Below, one piece after another: positions 45,969 through 56,700 of a stretch of 64,000 bases of DNA. The translations under genes were made by a program, and so were the position numbers. Source of the stretch: Paenibacillus catalpae (GTDB lineage: Bacteria; Bacillota; Bacilli; Paenibacillales; Paenibacillaceae); assembly GCF_900112695.1 (NCBI RefSeq), contig NZ_FOMT01000002.1:378479-442478 (forward strand). The letters run 5' to 3'. The number at the start of each line of letters is the position of its first letter. Positions within the stretch are counted from its first letter, which is position 1. The notes beneath the pieces were generated by a model. The model saw only the letters and a program-made list of their open reading frames with translations, was not told the origin of the DNA and searched no databases.

Positions 45969-47126
45969 TTAACCTTTCAAGTTACTCCCTGTCGTAATGG
46001 CACGGTCTTGGAAGTTCTCGACGGAGGCGCTTTTCTCGTAGAAATGCGGGACGTTGTCCTGAATGCCTTTCCGTGTATAGAACGGGTCATCGGCGCGAAG
46101 CGGGAAGGTTACCTTTTCCCCGGTGCTGGCCGACTTGTAGATGCCGAGTATGAGCTCCAGCGTTGCACGGCCGCTATGTCCGTCAATTAATAACGTTTCA
46201 CCGGACTCAATAGCGGTCAATACATTATTGATCTGACCGACATGCCCTTCATAGGCTACCTCCGGCAAATGATCATAGTACGCTTGAATCTCCGATGAGA
46301 GAGCCTGATTAGGAGTGGGGAAGCCGTTATCCATCGAGCTGGATGCAACCAGCTTCCATGGAGCGGAGATTCTTGCCTGTTTGCCTTGGAAAATAAGCTG
46401 CTGTTCCTCGCCATGATGGACAACGGAGCTGGTAATCTGCCCAAGCCCGCCGCCGGCGAACTTCAGCATGGCAATCGAGAGATCCTCAACCTCCGCATTA
46501 TCATGCGAGGTATTGCTCATAAAGGCCTGCAGCTCGGTTGGCCGGCCCATCATCCAGAGCAGCGCATCGATATGATGCACGGCATGATTCAGCGTGCAGC
46601 CGCCGCCTTCTTTCTCCCAAGTCCCTCGCCACCACAGATCATAATAGCAATGGCCGCGCCACCAGTAGGAATCTACCTGCGAATGGACAACAGGGCCAAT
46701 CATCCCGCTGTCCAGCACAGCCTTCAGCTTCATCATTGGCGTGCGGAAACGGTTCTGGGCGACAATCGACAGCAGCTTGCCGCTTTCCTCCGCCGCCTTG
46801 TTCATCGCATCACATTCCTCGAGCGAAGAGGCCATCGGTTTTTCCACCAATACATGCTTGCCCGCCTGCAGAAATTCCACGGCCAGCTCCGCATGGGTGT
46901 AAGGAGGGGTACAGATCGAGACAAGATCGATATCCTGCCCGAGCAATTCCCTATAATCGCCGTAAGCCTTCGCTTCGGCAAGCTGGCTTTGCGCAATGCG
47001 GTTCTCTGCCTTGTCTTTATAAATATCCGAGACAGCAACTACCTGGCATCTCTCCGGGAACTTCAGATAAGCGTCAATATGAGCCCTGCTGATTGCTCCG
47101 GCTCCAATAATAGCGACTTTTAACAT
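45969..47126 (-). CDS. Gfo/Idh/MocA-family sugar oxidoreductase 1
   Basis: A 385-residue NAD(P)-dependent dehydrogenase. The Rossmann fold opens VAIIGAGAISRAHIDAY; VLVEKPMASSLEECDAM (about residues 92-108) has the catalytic-site Lys of the EKP motif. The C-terminal alpha/beta domain contains GGCTLNHAVHHIDALLWM. AGGAGATG precedes the ATG. Enzymes of this family oxidise or epimerise sugars and inositols; two copies in a row with an AraC activator suggest uptake and inter-conversion of an unusual sugar. Substrate not determinable. Confidence 0.92.
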   Translation of the reverse strand: MLKVAIIGAGAISRAHIDAYLKFPERCQVVAVSDIYKDKAENRIAQSQLAEAKAYGDYRELLGQDIDLVSICTPPYTHAELAVEFLQAGKHVLVEKPMASSLEECDAMNKAAEESGKLLSIVAQNRFRTPMMKLKAVLDSGMIGPVVHSQVDSYWWRGHCYYDLWWRGTWEKEGGGCTLNHAVHHIDALLWMMGRPTELQAFMSNTSHDNAEVEDLSIAMLKFAGGGLGQITSSVVHHGEEQQLIFQGKQARISAPWKLVASSSMDNGFPTPNQALSSEIQAYYDHLPEVAYEGHVGQINNVLTAIESGETLLIDGHSGRATLELILGIYKSASTGEKVTFPLRADDPFYTRKGIQDNVPHFYEKSASVENFQDRAITTGSNLKG

Positions 47127-47140
47127 AACAAGATCATCTC

Positions 47141-48214
47141 CTATTCCATGCGGACTGCAAGATTTTGGGATAATACGCTAAGCTCGGCAACCTTGAAGGC
47201 ATGCTCCTGCGTCATCGCATTCTCGGTACGGTGGATGCAGTCGAGAATAAGCTGGCCGAAGAACGGGAAGCCAACCTGACCTCTGACGGAAAAATGATAT
47301 TCTCCCTCGTGATTGGCCATATACACCTGATCCCCTTCGGGACTGCGGGCAAGGTCGACGTATTTGCGGATTTCGATATAACCGTCTGTTCCGAGAATAA
47401 GCGTCCGGCCGTCGCCCCATGTGCTGAGACCGTCAGGAGTAAGCCAGTCCACGCGGAAGTAGGAAGCGGCGCCGTTATCGCCCGTCAGCATCACATCGCC
47501 GTAATCCTCAAGCTCGGGATATTGCTTATGATGGTAGTTGGCAATTCGGGACTGCGCGACGGTCGCATCTTTGGCCCCTGTATAGTAGAGAAACTGCTCG
47601 ATTTGATGGCTGCCGATATCGCACAGAATACCGCCGTATTTCTCCCGTTCAAAGAACCATGCCGGTCTGGACTTGGCATTCGTCCGATGTGGTCCCCAGC
47701 CCATGACCTGAACAACCCGACCGATTGCCCCTTGCTCTATCAATTGACCCGCGAACACGGCGCCTTCGTTATGGAGCCGTTCGCCATAGTAAACCATGTA
47801 TTTGCGTCCGGTCTCAGAAGCCACCCGCTTGGCGTCTTCAAGCTGCTCCAAGGTCGTCAGCGGTGCTTTGTCGGTAAAATAATCCTTGCCTGCCTGCATG
47901 ACCCGAAGGCCAAGCGCACAACGTTCGAAGGTAATAGCCGCCGATGCAACCAGCCGGATGCGGGAATCTGCGAAAATCTCTTCTTCTGATGCGGCTGCTC
48001 TTACATGAGGATACCGCTCTACAAATCTAGCTACCTTCATCGGATCGGGATCATACACGGAAACAAGTTCTCCGCCTGCTTCGATTAGTCCGTTGCACAT
48101 GCCGTAGACATGTCCGTGATCCAGAGCAATTGCTGCAAACTGGAATTCCCCGGGCGCAACTACCGGATTTGGTTTTCCTTGCGGTGCATAGTTCATGCCA
48201 TCTGCCGTATTCAA
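47141..48214 (-). CDS. Gfo/Idh/MocA-family oxidoreductase 2
   Basis: A 357-residue member of the same superfamily, divergent in sequence from its neighbour. The Rossmann part reads FAAIALDHGHVYGMCNGLIE, in which the usual GxGxxG is replaced by LDHGHVYG, a variant of one subgroup; DYFTDKAPLTTLEQLEDAK carries the active-site Lys. TTG 48214 is used because AAAGGAG lies 11 nt upstream; ATG 48196 is an alternative. It is the first gene of the minus-strand pair (14-bp gap to the second) and is divergent from an AraC regulator. Confidence 0.88.
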   Translation of the reverse strand: MNTADGMNYAPQGKPNPVVAPGEFQFAAIALDHGHVYGMCNGLIEAGGELVSVYDPDPMKVARFVERYPHVRAAASEEEIFADSRIRLVASAAITFERCALGLRVMQAGKDYFTDKAPLTTLEQLEDAKRVASETGRKYMVYYGERLHNEGAVFAGQLIEQGAIGRVVQVMGWGPHRTNAKSRPAWFFEREKYGGILCDIGSHQIEQFLYYTGAKDATVAQSRIANYHHKQYPELEDYGDVMLTGDNGAASYFRVDWLTPDGLSTWGDGRTLILGTDGYIEIRKYVDLARSPEGDQVYMANHEGEYHFSVRGQVGFPFFGQLILDCIHRTENAMTQEHAFKVAELSVLSQNLAVRME

Positions 48215-48284
48215 GCGACTAACATCTCCTTTAGTGGAATTGCTTCTAGAATATATGGAAAATGAGCTGCTTTGTCGTTCGATT

Positions 48285-48314
48285 TTGCGGTAAAATGTTT
48301 GTATCTTGCGGTAA
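48285..48314. promoter_or_regulatory. Direct-repeat operator for an AraC-type activator
   Basis: TTGCGGTAA occurs at 48285-48293 and again at 48306-48314, 21 bp apart, two helical turns. It lies between the divergent dehydrogenase pair and AraC gene, as expected for AraC-family half-sites. Confidence 0.55.
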
Positions 48315-48338
48315 TCTCGTGAAGGGCGGGAAAACAGG

Positions 48339-49175
48339 TTGATACAGACAAAATGGTTTCAGTACGAGTATCGCAGAACGTCAACGGAATACTTCCGCGA
48401 GGTCTTTCATGCCCATTCCCAAATGGAGCTTACGTATGTGCATGAGGGCCGGGGGCTGCTCATTATCGACGGGAAATCGTATTCGATCGAGCCCCATACG
48501 CTGCTTGTTTTTCCGCCGTTCCAGATGCACCGGATTCAGATTCAGGTGACGGAAGAGGAGCCTTTTATTCGAAGCGTGCTGCTGTTCGAGCCGGCTGTTC
48601 TGCATGGCTACCTGAATGATTTTCCGAGTTTGAAGGGCTTCTTCCAGCGGTTAATGCTGCAGCAGGCGAATATCCATCCGGTGAATGCAATGGCGGAGAC
48701 GGAGCCGTTTGTGGCTCTGCTCAAGCAGTTCAGTACGGCAATGCTCAACATGAGAGAGGCGGATTTCGAGGAGAATATGGGCGTCTTCCTGCTCAGTCTT
48801 GTGCATCAGCTGAAACAAAGCCCGGATGGGGAATCTGCTTATCTGAAAAAACATAACCACCGCGTAGAAGACATCATCGGGTGGATTGAGAAGCATTATA
48901 TGGAGCCGTTCCGGCTGGAGGAGCTGGCAAGCGTGCTTCATTTGTCTCCGTACCATGTAGCTCATCTGTTCAAAGAATCGACGGGTACGACAATTGTTGC
49001 GTATACCCAGGCGACCCGAATCCGGCATGCCTGCTCGCTGCTGCGCAAGACAACCTTGCCCTTATCGGAAGTCGGTTATCGGGTAGGGATTGCGAATCCT
49101 TCGTATTTCAGTAAAATTTTCCGCCAAATCATGGGCGTAGCACCGCTAAATTATAGGCAGCATTTGATCAAATAG
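48339..49175 (+). CDS. AraC-family regulator of the oxidoreductase pair
   Basis: A 278-residue regulator: N-terminal cupin (about residues 18-150, with HAHSQMELTYVHEGRG and FPPFQMHRI) and a C-terminal double HTH (about 175-278) ending in YFSKIFRQIMGVAPLNYRQH. TTG 48339 fits an AAGGGCGGG site 10 nt upstream; no ATG is available before the cupin motif. Divergent from the two Gfo/Idh/MocA genes with a direct-repeat motif between, so probably their activator. Confidence 0.87.
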   Translation: MIQTKWFQYEYRRTSTEYFREVFHAHSQMELTYVHEGRGLLIIDGKSYSIEPHTLLVFPPFQMHRIQIQVTEEEPFIRSVLLFEPAVLHGYLNDFPSLKGFFQRLMLQQANIHPVNAMAETEPFVALLKQFSTAMLNMREADFEENMGVFLLSLVHQLKQSPDGESAYLKKHNHRVEDIIGWIEKHYMEPFRLEELASVLHLSPYHVAHLFKESTGTTIVAYTQATRIRHACSLLRKTTLPLSEVGYRVGIANPSYFSKIFRQIMGVAPLNYRQHLIK

Positions 49176-49252
49176 CAGTAGAAAGTGGAAATAATAGGGA
49201 AGTATTGCTACGATGATTATAGAACTCTATAGAACAGGCGGTGTCCGCGCGC

Positions 49253-49789
49253 ATGAGCAAAGCACGAAAGGTTCAAATGTTTATCGCAACAACTCTGGAC
49301 GGTTATATTGCAACAAACGAGGATTCGTTGGAATGGCTGTTTGAGGTGGAAGGCGAAGGAGATAACGGTTATTCGGAGTTTTACGAAAAGGTAGATACCG
49401 TGGTGATGGGGCGCCGGACGTACGACTGGCTGATGGAGCAGGACCCTGAGGAATTTCCTTATATAAAGAAAGAGTGTTATGTCTTCTCGAGATCGCTCGC
49501 CGGACAAAAGAATGAGTATGCGATTTATGTAGATGATAACGCCAACACGTTTGTAGAGCAGCTGCGCCACAAGGACGGCAAGAACATCTGGATCGTGGGC
49601 GGAGGTGCTTTGCTGGAAGACTTCCTGCAGCATAAGCTGATCGACGAGCTCTACATTACCGTTGCTCCGGTCCTGCTTGGCGGCGGGATTCCGCTCTTCC
49701 AGGGAGAGTATGGGCAGCAGAAGCTTAAGTTGCTCGGAACCAGAACATTTAATCAGTTTGTAGAGCTTCATTATGAGGTGAAGAGATGA
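49253..49789 (+). CDS. RibD/dihydrofolate-reductase-like reductase
   Basis: A 178-residue protein of the RibD C-terminal/DHFR superfamily. MFIATTLDGYIA opens the fold; VVMGRRTYDWL, IWIVGGGALLEDFL and VAPVLLGGGIPLF form the nucleotide-binding core. ATG 49253 is preferred to GTG 49241 because an AGGCGG site precedes it. Many Firmicutes carry such reductases as accessory enzymes of unknown substrate; no riboflavin genes are nearby. It is coupled to the next gene by an ATGA overlap. Confidence 0.85.
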   Translation: MSKARKVQMFIATTLDGYIATNEDSLEWLFEVEGEGDNGYSEFYEKVDTVVMGRRTYDWLMEQDPEEFPYIKKECYVFSRSLAGQKNEYAIYVDDNANTFVEQLRHKDGKNIWIVGGGALLEDFLQHKLIDELYITVAPVLLGGGIPLFQGEYGQQKLKLLGTRTFNQFVELHYEVKR

Positions 49790-50325
49790 TACTTTTCCAA
49801 GAAAAAGAGATCAGTCTCCGCTTGCTCGAGCCGGAGGATGCGGGGCTGCTGGTCCGATGGCTGAGCGACCCGGTTGTGCTGGAGTATTATGAAGGCAGGG
49901 ACAGGCCGCATGATGCGGAGCTGGTACAGAAGCATTTTTACGAGGATCGGGAAGAAATCACGCCTTGCATCATCCAATTCCAAGGCGCCGACATCGGCTA
50001 TCTGCAATTCTATGAGATTGTGGAAGAGGAGAGGGAGACGTATGGTCTCTCGGACGATTCTGGTGTGATCTACGGGATGGATCAGTTTATTGGCGAGCCC
50101 GGCTATTGGAACAAAGGAATTGGCTCGGAGCTGATCAAGGAAACCGTCCGTTTTTTGACCGGAGAGCGGGGAGCACGGAAGATCGTCATGGACCCGCAGG
50201 CCTGGAACACGAGAGCGTTAAGGGTGTATGAGAAGAACGGCTTCAAGAAAATAAAGCTGCTGGAGAAGCATGAATGGCATGAGGGAGAATACCGGGACTG
50301 CTGGCTGATCGTGTATGACGCATAA
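49786..50325 (+). CDS. GNAT acetyltransferase, AAC(6')-like
   Basis: A 179-residue GNAT protein of the Acetyltransf_8 type. IYGMDQFIGEPGYWNKGIGS (about residues 94-113) followed by ELIKETVRFL is the signature that aminoglycoside 6'-N-acetyltransferases share with peptide-antibiotic and siderophore acetylases; KIVMDPQAWNTRALRVYEKN is the second family block. ATGA overlap with the reductase gene. A resistance role is possible but not shown; the native substrate is unknown. Confidence 0.85.
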   Translation: MILFQEKEISLRLLEPEDAGLLVRWLSDPVVLEYYEGRDRPHDAELVQKHFYEDREEITPCIIQFQGADIGYLQFYEIVEEERETYGLSDDSGVIYGMDQFIGEPGYWNKGIGSELIKETVRFLTGERGARKIVMDPQAWNTRALRVYEKNGFKKIKLLEKHEWHEGEYRDCWLIVYDA

Positions 50326-50357
50326 CACACTTGATGCCCATTTTTATAGTGCAAAAT

Positions 50358-50373
50358 GCGCAAACGGTTGCTC
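50358..50373. promoter_or_regulatory. LacI-type operator candidate, upstream copy
   Basis: GCGCAAACGGTTGCTC, centred on CG. It matches the copy at 50597-50612 at GCAA-N-CG-N-TTGCTC. It lies 48 bp before a promoter-like pair. Confidence 0.5.
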
Positions 50374-50420
50374 AAAATTTTGTCATTTCTGTCGAAAAGT
50401 AAATTTCTTCTACCTCCCCA

Positions 50421-50449
50421 TTGACTGTAAAGCGTTTTCATAATAGGAT
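50421..50449 (+). promoter_or_regulatory. Promoter upstream of the amylopullulanase with cre-like spacer
   Basis: TTGACT, a 17-bp spacer and TAGGAT. The spacer contains GTAAAGCGTTTTCA, close to a catabolite-responsive element, so glucose repression through CcpA would be expected. Confidence 0.5.
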
Positions 50450-50497
50450 GGAAATAACTAATACATGCTGATAAATGCCTAATTTAAGGGCAATGCA

Positions 50498-50524
50498 TTC
50501 CGGTTTTTGCTGAAAATGCCGGAA
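50498..50524 (+). other. Leader hairpin
   Basis: TTCCGG / CCGGAA outer arms with TTTT / AAAA inside form a stem about 10 bp long in the predicted leader, 8 nt before the terminator hairpin. Confidence 0.45.
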
Positions 50525-50531
50525 CAACCCC

Positions 50532-50565
50532 GCTATCTCTTCTAACCCAAGGGATAGCTTTTTTT
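50532..50565 (+). terminator. Intrinsic terminator in the amylopullulanase upstream region
   Basis: GCTATCTC / GGGATAGC with an 11-nt loop and a T7 run. If the promoter at 50421 drives the downstream gene, this is an attenuator; otherwise it ends the acetyltransferase transcript. Confidence 0.75.
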
Positions 50566-50596
50566 ATCAGCAGGAAAGGAGTTTCTACGTCTATTT

Positions 50597-50612
50597 GTGC
50601 AATCGTTTGCTC
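50597..50612. promoter_or_regulatory. LacI-type operator candidate, downstream copy
   Basis: GTGCAATCGTTTGCTC, matching the copy 239 bp upstream in arms and spacing. It lies about 105 bp before the amylopullulanase start and overlaps TTGCTC, a possible -35 for a second promoter with TATGCT. Confidence 0.5.
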
Positions 50613-50715
50613 ATATCATATCATTTGTATGCTTATGTTTGCGAAGCAGTAATCGAACAACTAGCATAGCCAGAGCCAGATAAGTTGCCATTCTTTTAAG
50701 GAGGTTTACGCGCAT

Positions 50716-53700
50716 ATGATGAGGCATGTAAGGAGCAGGAAACAGACAAGAATATGGTCGCTGCTGTTGGCTGTCATGATGGTTATTCAGGTGGTGGGGC
50801 TGATGCCTAAACAGGTTCATGCGAGCGCGGTCAGCGGGACGTATGCCGAGGATGGAACGATTCATTTTGTCCTGCCGAAGTCCGCGGTCAGTATTACGGC
50901 CAAAGGTGACTTCAACAGTTGGGGCGATCCGGCTGTTGCGCTGACGGATGAGGACGGGGACGGTACTTATACCGCAGAAGTAACCGGTGACGAGCCTAAC
51001 AAAGCTTACGGCTACAAGTTTCTGGTGAACGGCAACTGGCTGGATGATCCGAATCTGAGCGTTACTTCAGACGAGAACAGCATCATTCATCTCAGCTATA
51101 TGCCGCATTTCAAGGTGGCGGGAAGCTTTGATGCCAATGCTTTTGTAGATCAGCATGAGATGGTGCTTAGTGAAGGCAACTATACGTTTGCGGCAGATTC
51201 GCTGGCAGACGGCACTTATACGTATAAATTTATTTCGGCGGCAGACGGGGTGCCAAACATTTGGTTCCTTGATCCTGTGAATAATGCGACTTCGAACGGG
51301 AACAGCGAAATTCTCGTTGGTGAACCGCCAGTTGACGCACCAAAGGCGGACGTGTTTGCGAATCAGCCCGGCGGCAGCAACAAATGGGTGGTAGTTGGCT
51401 CCTTCCAGGGCTGGAACAACGCTTCGACGGAAACCCGGATGAGCCATCTGGTTGGCGAGTTCTATGCGTATTCGACCGTGCTCGATCCGGGACGTTATGA
51501 GTTCAAGCTGGTACGCCAAGGGACATGGGATGGATACTCGGATAACGGCAACAATTATATTTTTGAACTCGCCGCTCGATCGAAGGTGAATTTCTATCTG
51601 AATGATGAGCTCGGACAAGTTCGGATCAGCGTGCCGGGGGCAAGCGGCATCTCGCAATATGTACCTGCCCTGGCTGCGGCGGAATGGCCTCGTCTTGTCG
51701 GAGATATTCAGACCCAATTCGGGGAGCCCGAGTGGGCACCGGATCAAGCGAACCAAATGTTCGTTGACTACAACTTCGACGGTTCGGTCTATAAGCTGCA
51801 GCGCACGCTGCCGGCCGGCCGTTATGAGATGAAGGTAATACAAGGCGACAACTGGTCGGTTAACAATTACGGAGCTGGAAGCGACAATTTCATTCTGACA
51901 ACGCTTGATCCGGCTGATATTACATTCAGTACGGTGCTTGCAGAGCGTGCGATTGTGACGAACTACAAACCGGCGGACAGCCAGTTTGATGGGATGATTA
52001 AGCGGGATAAGCTGCTGTTTGACTCCCGGTCGGTTACTTACAAGAAGCCTTTTGGCGCTATTAAAGAAGGCATCGAGGATGTGACTCTACGTATTGCAAC
52101 GGAAGCAGGCGACGCACAGGTTGTGCGTGTTGAACTGAGCAATCCGGAAGGCATGGCCTCGGCGTTTGATATGCACAAAGCCACTTCTTTTGATGACAAG
52201 GATTATTGGGAAGTGACGATTCCCGGAGCCGCGTTCCAGGGAATTGGCGTATGGGGCTATAAGTTTATCTTGATCGACGGAACCGCAAAGATCGAATTCG
52301 GCGATGACGGCTCACGAGGCGGCACGGGCACTACAGCAGACGAAGGCGTACTGCCTTACGATCTGACCGTCTATGATAAAGATTTTACGACGCCGGATTG
52401 GATGAAGAATGCTGTTGTGTATCAGATTTTCCCTGACCGGTTCTACGACGGGGAGAAATCAAATAACCGCGCGAAGACAGAGGACGGCTATCGCGGCCCT
52501 GTCGAAGGCGAAGAGACGACTGCGGGCGTAACCTCGAAAGGCGGTTATGAGCTGCAATACTTCGACGGCGGAGTGACGAATGATCCGACGCCGGATCAGG
52601 TTGAGGGCACATGGACTACGGCGCCGGAAAATCCGGACCGGATTACACCGGAGCAAAAGCCGTACTTCCCGGATGCCAAGTCTGACGGTGTCTGGACGAA
52701 TGAGTTTTACGGCGGCGACATTCAAGGGGCATCACAAAAGCTCGACTACCTGAAGTCAATTGGCGTAAACGTGATTTACTTCAACCCGGTTGCCTGGGCA
52801 GCCTCGAACCATAAATATGATGCAACGGATTACGAGCATCTTGATCCGATGTTTGGCGAGCCGGTGTACAATACGCCTGGCGATCCAAGCTCCGGTCTGG
52901 ATTACGAAGCAACAAGGGTTGCTTCCGACCGCGTATTTACGGATTTTGCGAAAAAAGCGCATGACATGGGGATCAAGCTGATCGTTGACGGCGTGTTTAA
53001 CCATGTCGGCGATGACTCGATTTATTTTGACCGTTATGAGAAATATCCGGAGATTGGCGCTTACGAGTTCTGGGCGAAAGTGTATGACAAGGTCAACGAC
53101 AATGGTGCAACGCTGGAAGCGGCGAAGCAGCAGGTCATTGATTCCTTTACGGCTCAGATTAACCCGGCGACAGGAGAGCATTATGCTTATCCGGAAGATT
53201 TTGATTTTACAACATGGTTTACGGTATCCAATGAAAAGCTAGACGGGCATTACAAATATGAGGGCTGGTGGGGCTACGATTCCTTGCCCGTCATCGATGC
53301 TCCGGCACCGGCAGCAGGCGATGACGAAGGTCTTGAAGGCAACCATGAATGGAACGTGCAGGGCTACCGCGACCTTGTCGTCGGCCATGATCTGACCGGC
53401 AAATCGGATGAAGAAGCTTCGGCTATGATGCAGGAAGCGAACTCGCAGCGTTGGGGCTGGATGGGAGCGAACGGCTGGCGTCTTGACGTAGCGCCTGACG
53501 TGTCGCCTGGTACCTGGCAGAAATTCCGCGAAGCGGTGAAGTCAACGGAAGGGCGCAAGGACAGTAACGGCGAGACCATTCCCGAGCCTATTATTCTTGG
53601 TGAAGAGTGGGGCGTCGCAACGAAGTTCCTGCTTGGGGACCAGTTCGATTCCGTTATGAACTACCGCTTCCGCGGTGCGCTTCAAAGTTTTATTATTAGC

Positions 53701-56700
53701 GGCAACGCCCAACAGTTTAATGATGCGCTGGAGTCGATCCGCGAGGATTATCCCGCTGAAGCCTGGCAAGTAATGCTGAACCTGGTCGACTCCCATGATA
53801 CCATCCGCTCGATTACGAAATACGATAAGCCGGAATGGGAAGAGGAGCATTTGGCCATTGCGCCGGAGTCTTCCGACAAAGCATTGCAAATGCAAGCTTT
53901 AACGGCGATTTTCCAAATGGGCTACCCGGGCGCTCCAACGATATATTACGGCGATGAGGTTGGTCTGACCGGTACAAAAGATCCGGATTCCCGCCGTACG
54001 TTCCCATGGGAGCGTGTAGCCGGCACAAACGGTACGTATGAAGGCGTCGGGCGATATGCATCATTGTTCGACACGTATCAGAAAGCAGGAAGCGTTCGCG
54101 ATAACCATGAGGTCTTCCGTACAGGCGAGCTGAAGACGGCTTACAATACGGGGGACGTGATCGCTTATGCGCGTAAAAATGACAGCCAGGGCGGCCTGGT
54201 TGTGGTCAACCGCGGTTCGTTGGACGCGACGATCGAGGCAGATGCGGCAGGCTTCTTGCCGGAGGGTCTGATGCTTGAGGATCAGCTGGGCAGCGGTATT
54301 GAAGCATCGGTCGCAGGCGGCAAAATCTCATTAACGGTAAAAGCGATGACTGGTCTTATGATGGTCTCTACTACAGAGCTTGTGCAGGTACCTCAAGTGA
54401 AAAATGTTCATGCTGCAGGCGGCAACGGGCAAGTGACGCTGACTTGGGATGCTTCGGCCGGAGCGACCGGCTATAATGTGTACCGAGCAGCGATTGAAGG
54501 CGGTCAGCTGCAGCTGGTTGGACAACAGGCCGATCCAGGCTGGACCGATTCGGATGTCGTCAACGGCAAGAAATATTACTACACCGTAACGGCTGTAACG
54601 GAGGACGGCGAAAGCCCGCTTAGCGAATACGCGGCGGCAACCCCATCATTCCCGGTCGAAAGCATAGCGGTGACGAAGCAATCGGAGGAAGTGACATTAG
54701 GCGTTGGCCACAAGACTTCCGAGATTGAAGTAACGATTGATATTCCCGGTCTGACTGATCATGAAGCTTATGCCGGCAAAGAAGCGCCAAACGTAATCGC
54801 ACGCCTTGCTTTCTATAAGGATGGCGCAAACAAAGCGAATGCAGAAGATACAAAGCTTCGTTACAAAGCGGATACGGAAGACGGCAAAAAGGTATACTGG
54901 GCGGCTTTTGAACCAACGGAAGCGGGAACGTATCACTATTTTGCCAAGGTATCAACGGATAATGGCGAGTCATATTCGGAATCGGCTGATGCTGCCGTGA
55001 CCGTCCGGGCGGACAGCTCGGATACTGCGGCTCCGATAGCGCCGGTGCTTGCGGATATTGCGGTAGAATCGAACCGCGTTCTGCTGAACTGGACGGAGGA
55101 TGCCGAAGAAACGACGGTGGATCATTTTGACATTTACCGGAAGACTGCGGATTCGGATTTTGTGAAAATAGCTTCGGCCGCGAAGACAGCTGTGTCGTAT
55201 GTGGACTTCACGATCAGCAATGATACGGCGTACACGTATAAAGTAGCTGCCGTAGACAGCGCGTATAACCGCGCTTTCTCAGGCGAGCAGTCCGTTACGC
55301 CAAAGCTGGTTATGGTCGATGTGAAGCTCCGCGTTCATTTGCCAAGCTACACGCCGGTTCAAGACGATATTTACTTGGCGGGCGATCTGAACGGCTGGAA
55401 TTCATCGGGCAATAAGCTCAATGTTCCAAGCGGTGCCACAACACGTGATGTGGTGGAATACAGCTTCAAAATGATGGCCGGTAAAACCATTCAATACAAA
55501 TATACCCGCGGTACATGGGAGACCGAGGCGTTCACCTCGCATACCCGAGTAGCGAATGATACCGTTGATGCCGGCAACTATGCGTATTCTTCGACGGATA
55601 CGAATATGAGGCTGACGATTAAGAATCAGGGCGGCAATGCGATGGTTGTTGACGATTATGTGCTGCGCTGGGTGGATATGCCGATGATCGTCACGATGCC
55701 GCGTATCTCTTATGGCGAAGATATTTCCTATGAGACAAACGAGGAGTCGTTTACCTTGCGCTCGAATGTGCCGTACGGCGTGGACTTCACGATTAACGGG
55801 CAGCCATTAGCAGACGGCGCAATGGATGCTTACGGCAATGTGCTTGTAGAAAATATGCCGCTTAAGTCAGGCGTGAACCGTTTTACGCTTCACATTGAAC
55901 CAAGCGCGGAGACGCTGGCGCAGGAGTGGTATACCGATAAAGGCCGTGCCAGCCAAGCGACCAAAACGATAGAGCTGGTCATTACGAGGGACGGTGGCGA
56001 TGATGGAAGCGGCAACGGCAATGGTAACGGCACTGGTGGCAGCGGTGGAGTAACGCCGGATAACACGACTGTAACGGTGAGCGAGCAGCAGCTGAAGGAT
56101 GCGGTCAAACAGTCTGGAGACGGCAAGGTTACGATTGCTGTTGAAGGGAAGTCGGAAGTTCTCTTGCCGGTGAATACAGCGGAGCTGCTTGGCGGTAAGC
56201 CGCTGGAGCTGAAGCAGGGAGATCTGACACTGCTTGTGCCAAGTGCGATGCTGCAAGAGTTGGTTAAGCAGGCAGGAGCAGGCTCTTCCTCGCATATCGT
56301 TCTGCAGCTTAAGCCTCTGGATGAGAAAGCTCAGGCTGCGCTACTGTCCAAAGCAGCTGCGGCAGGTGACGTGGAACTGAAATCAATATCGTCCGTATTT
56401 GACTTCCGCCTTGCCTTGGTGGACAGCAGCGGAAAGGAAACGGCTGGGCTCAGCACGTTTGAACAGCCGCTTAAGCTGACATTTAAGCTGGATGATGAAG
56501 CCAATAAGAAACTGACCGGCATTTACTATGTGGCGGATAACGGCAAGCTGGAATATGCCGGCGGGAAATTAAATGCAGACGGCACAATGACCGCGGACAT
56601 TTATCATTTCTCCAAATATGCGGCATTGGAATATGTAAAGCAGTTCGTTGACGTATCCGTATCCCACTGGGCTGCGGGGATGATTAAGGAGCTGACTGCT

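Noticed and set aside
46386..47123. Plus-strand frame of 245 residues opposite Gfo/Idh/MocA gene 1
   Set aside because: The minus-strand protein has a Rossmann motif and EKP signature; the plus-strand frame is low in motif content.
50456..50716. Known riboswitch in the amylopullulanase leader
   Set aside because: I compared it with the common classes from memory (c-di-GMP, preQ1, SAM, T-box and others) and saw no conserved core; only hairpin and terminator are supported.
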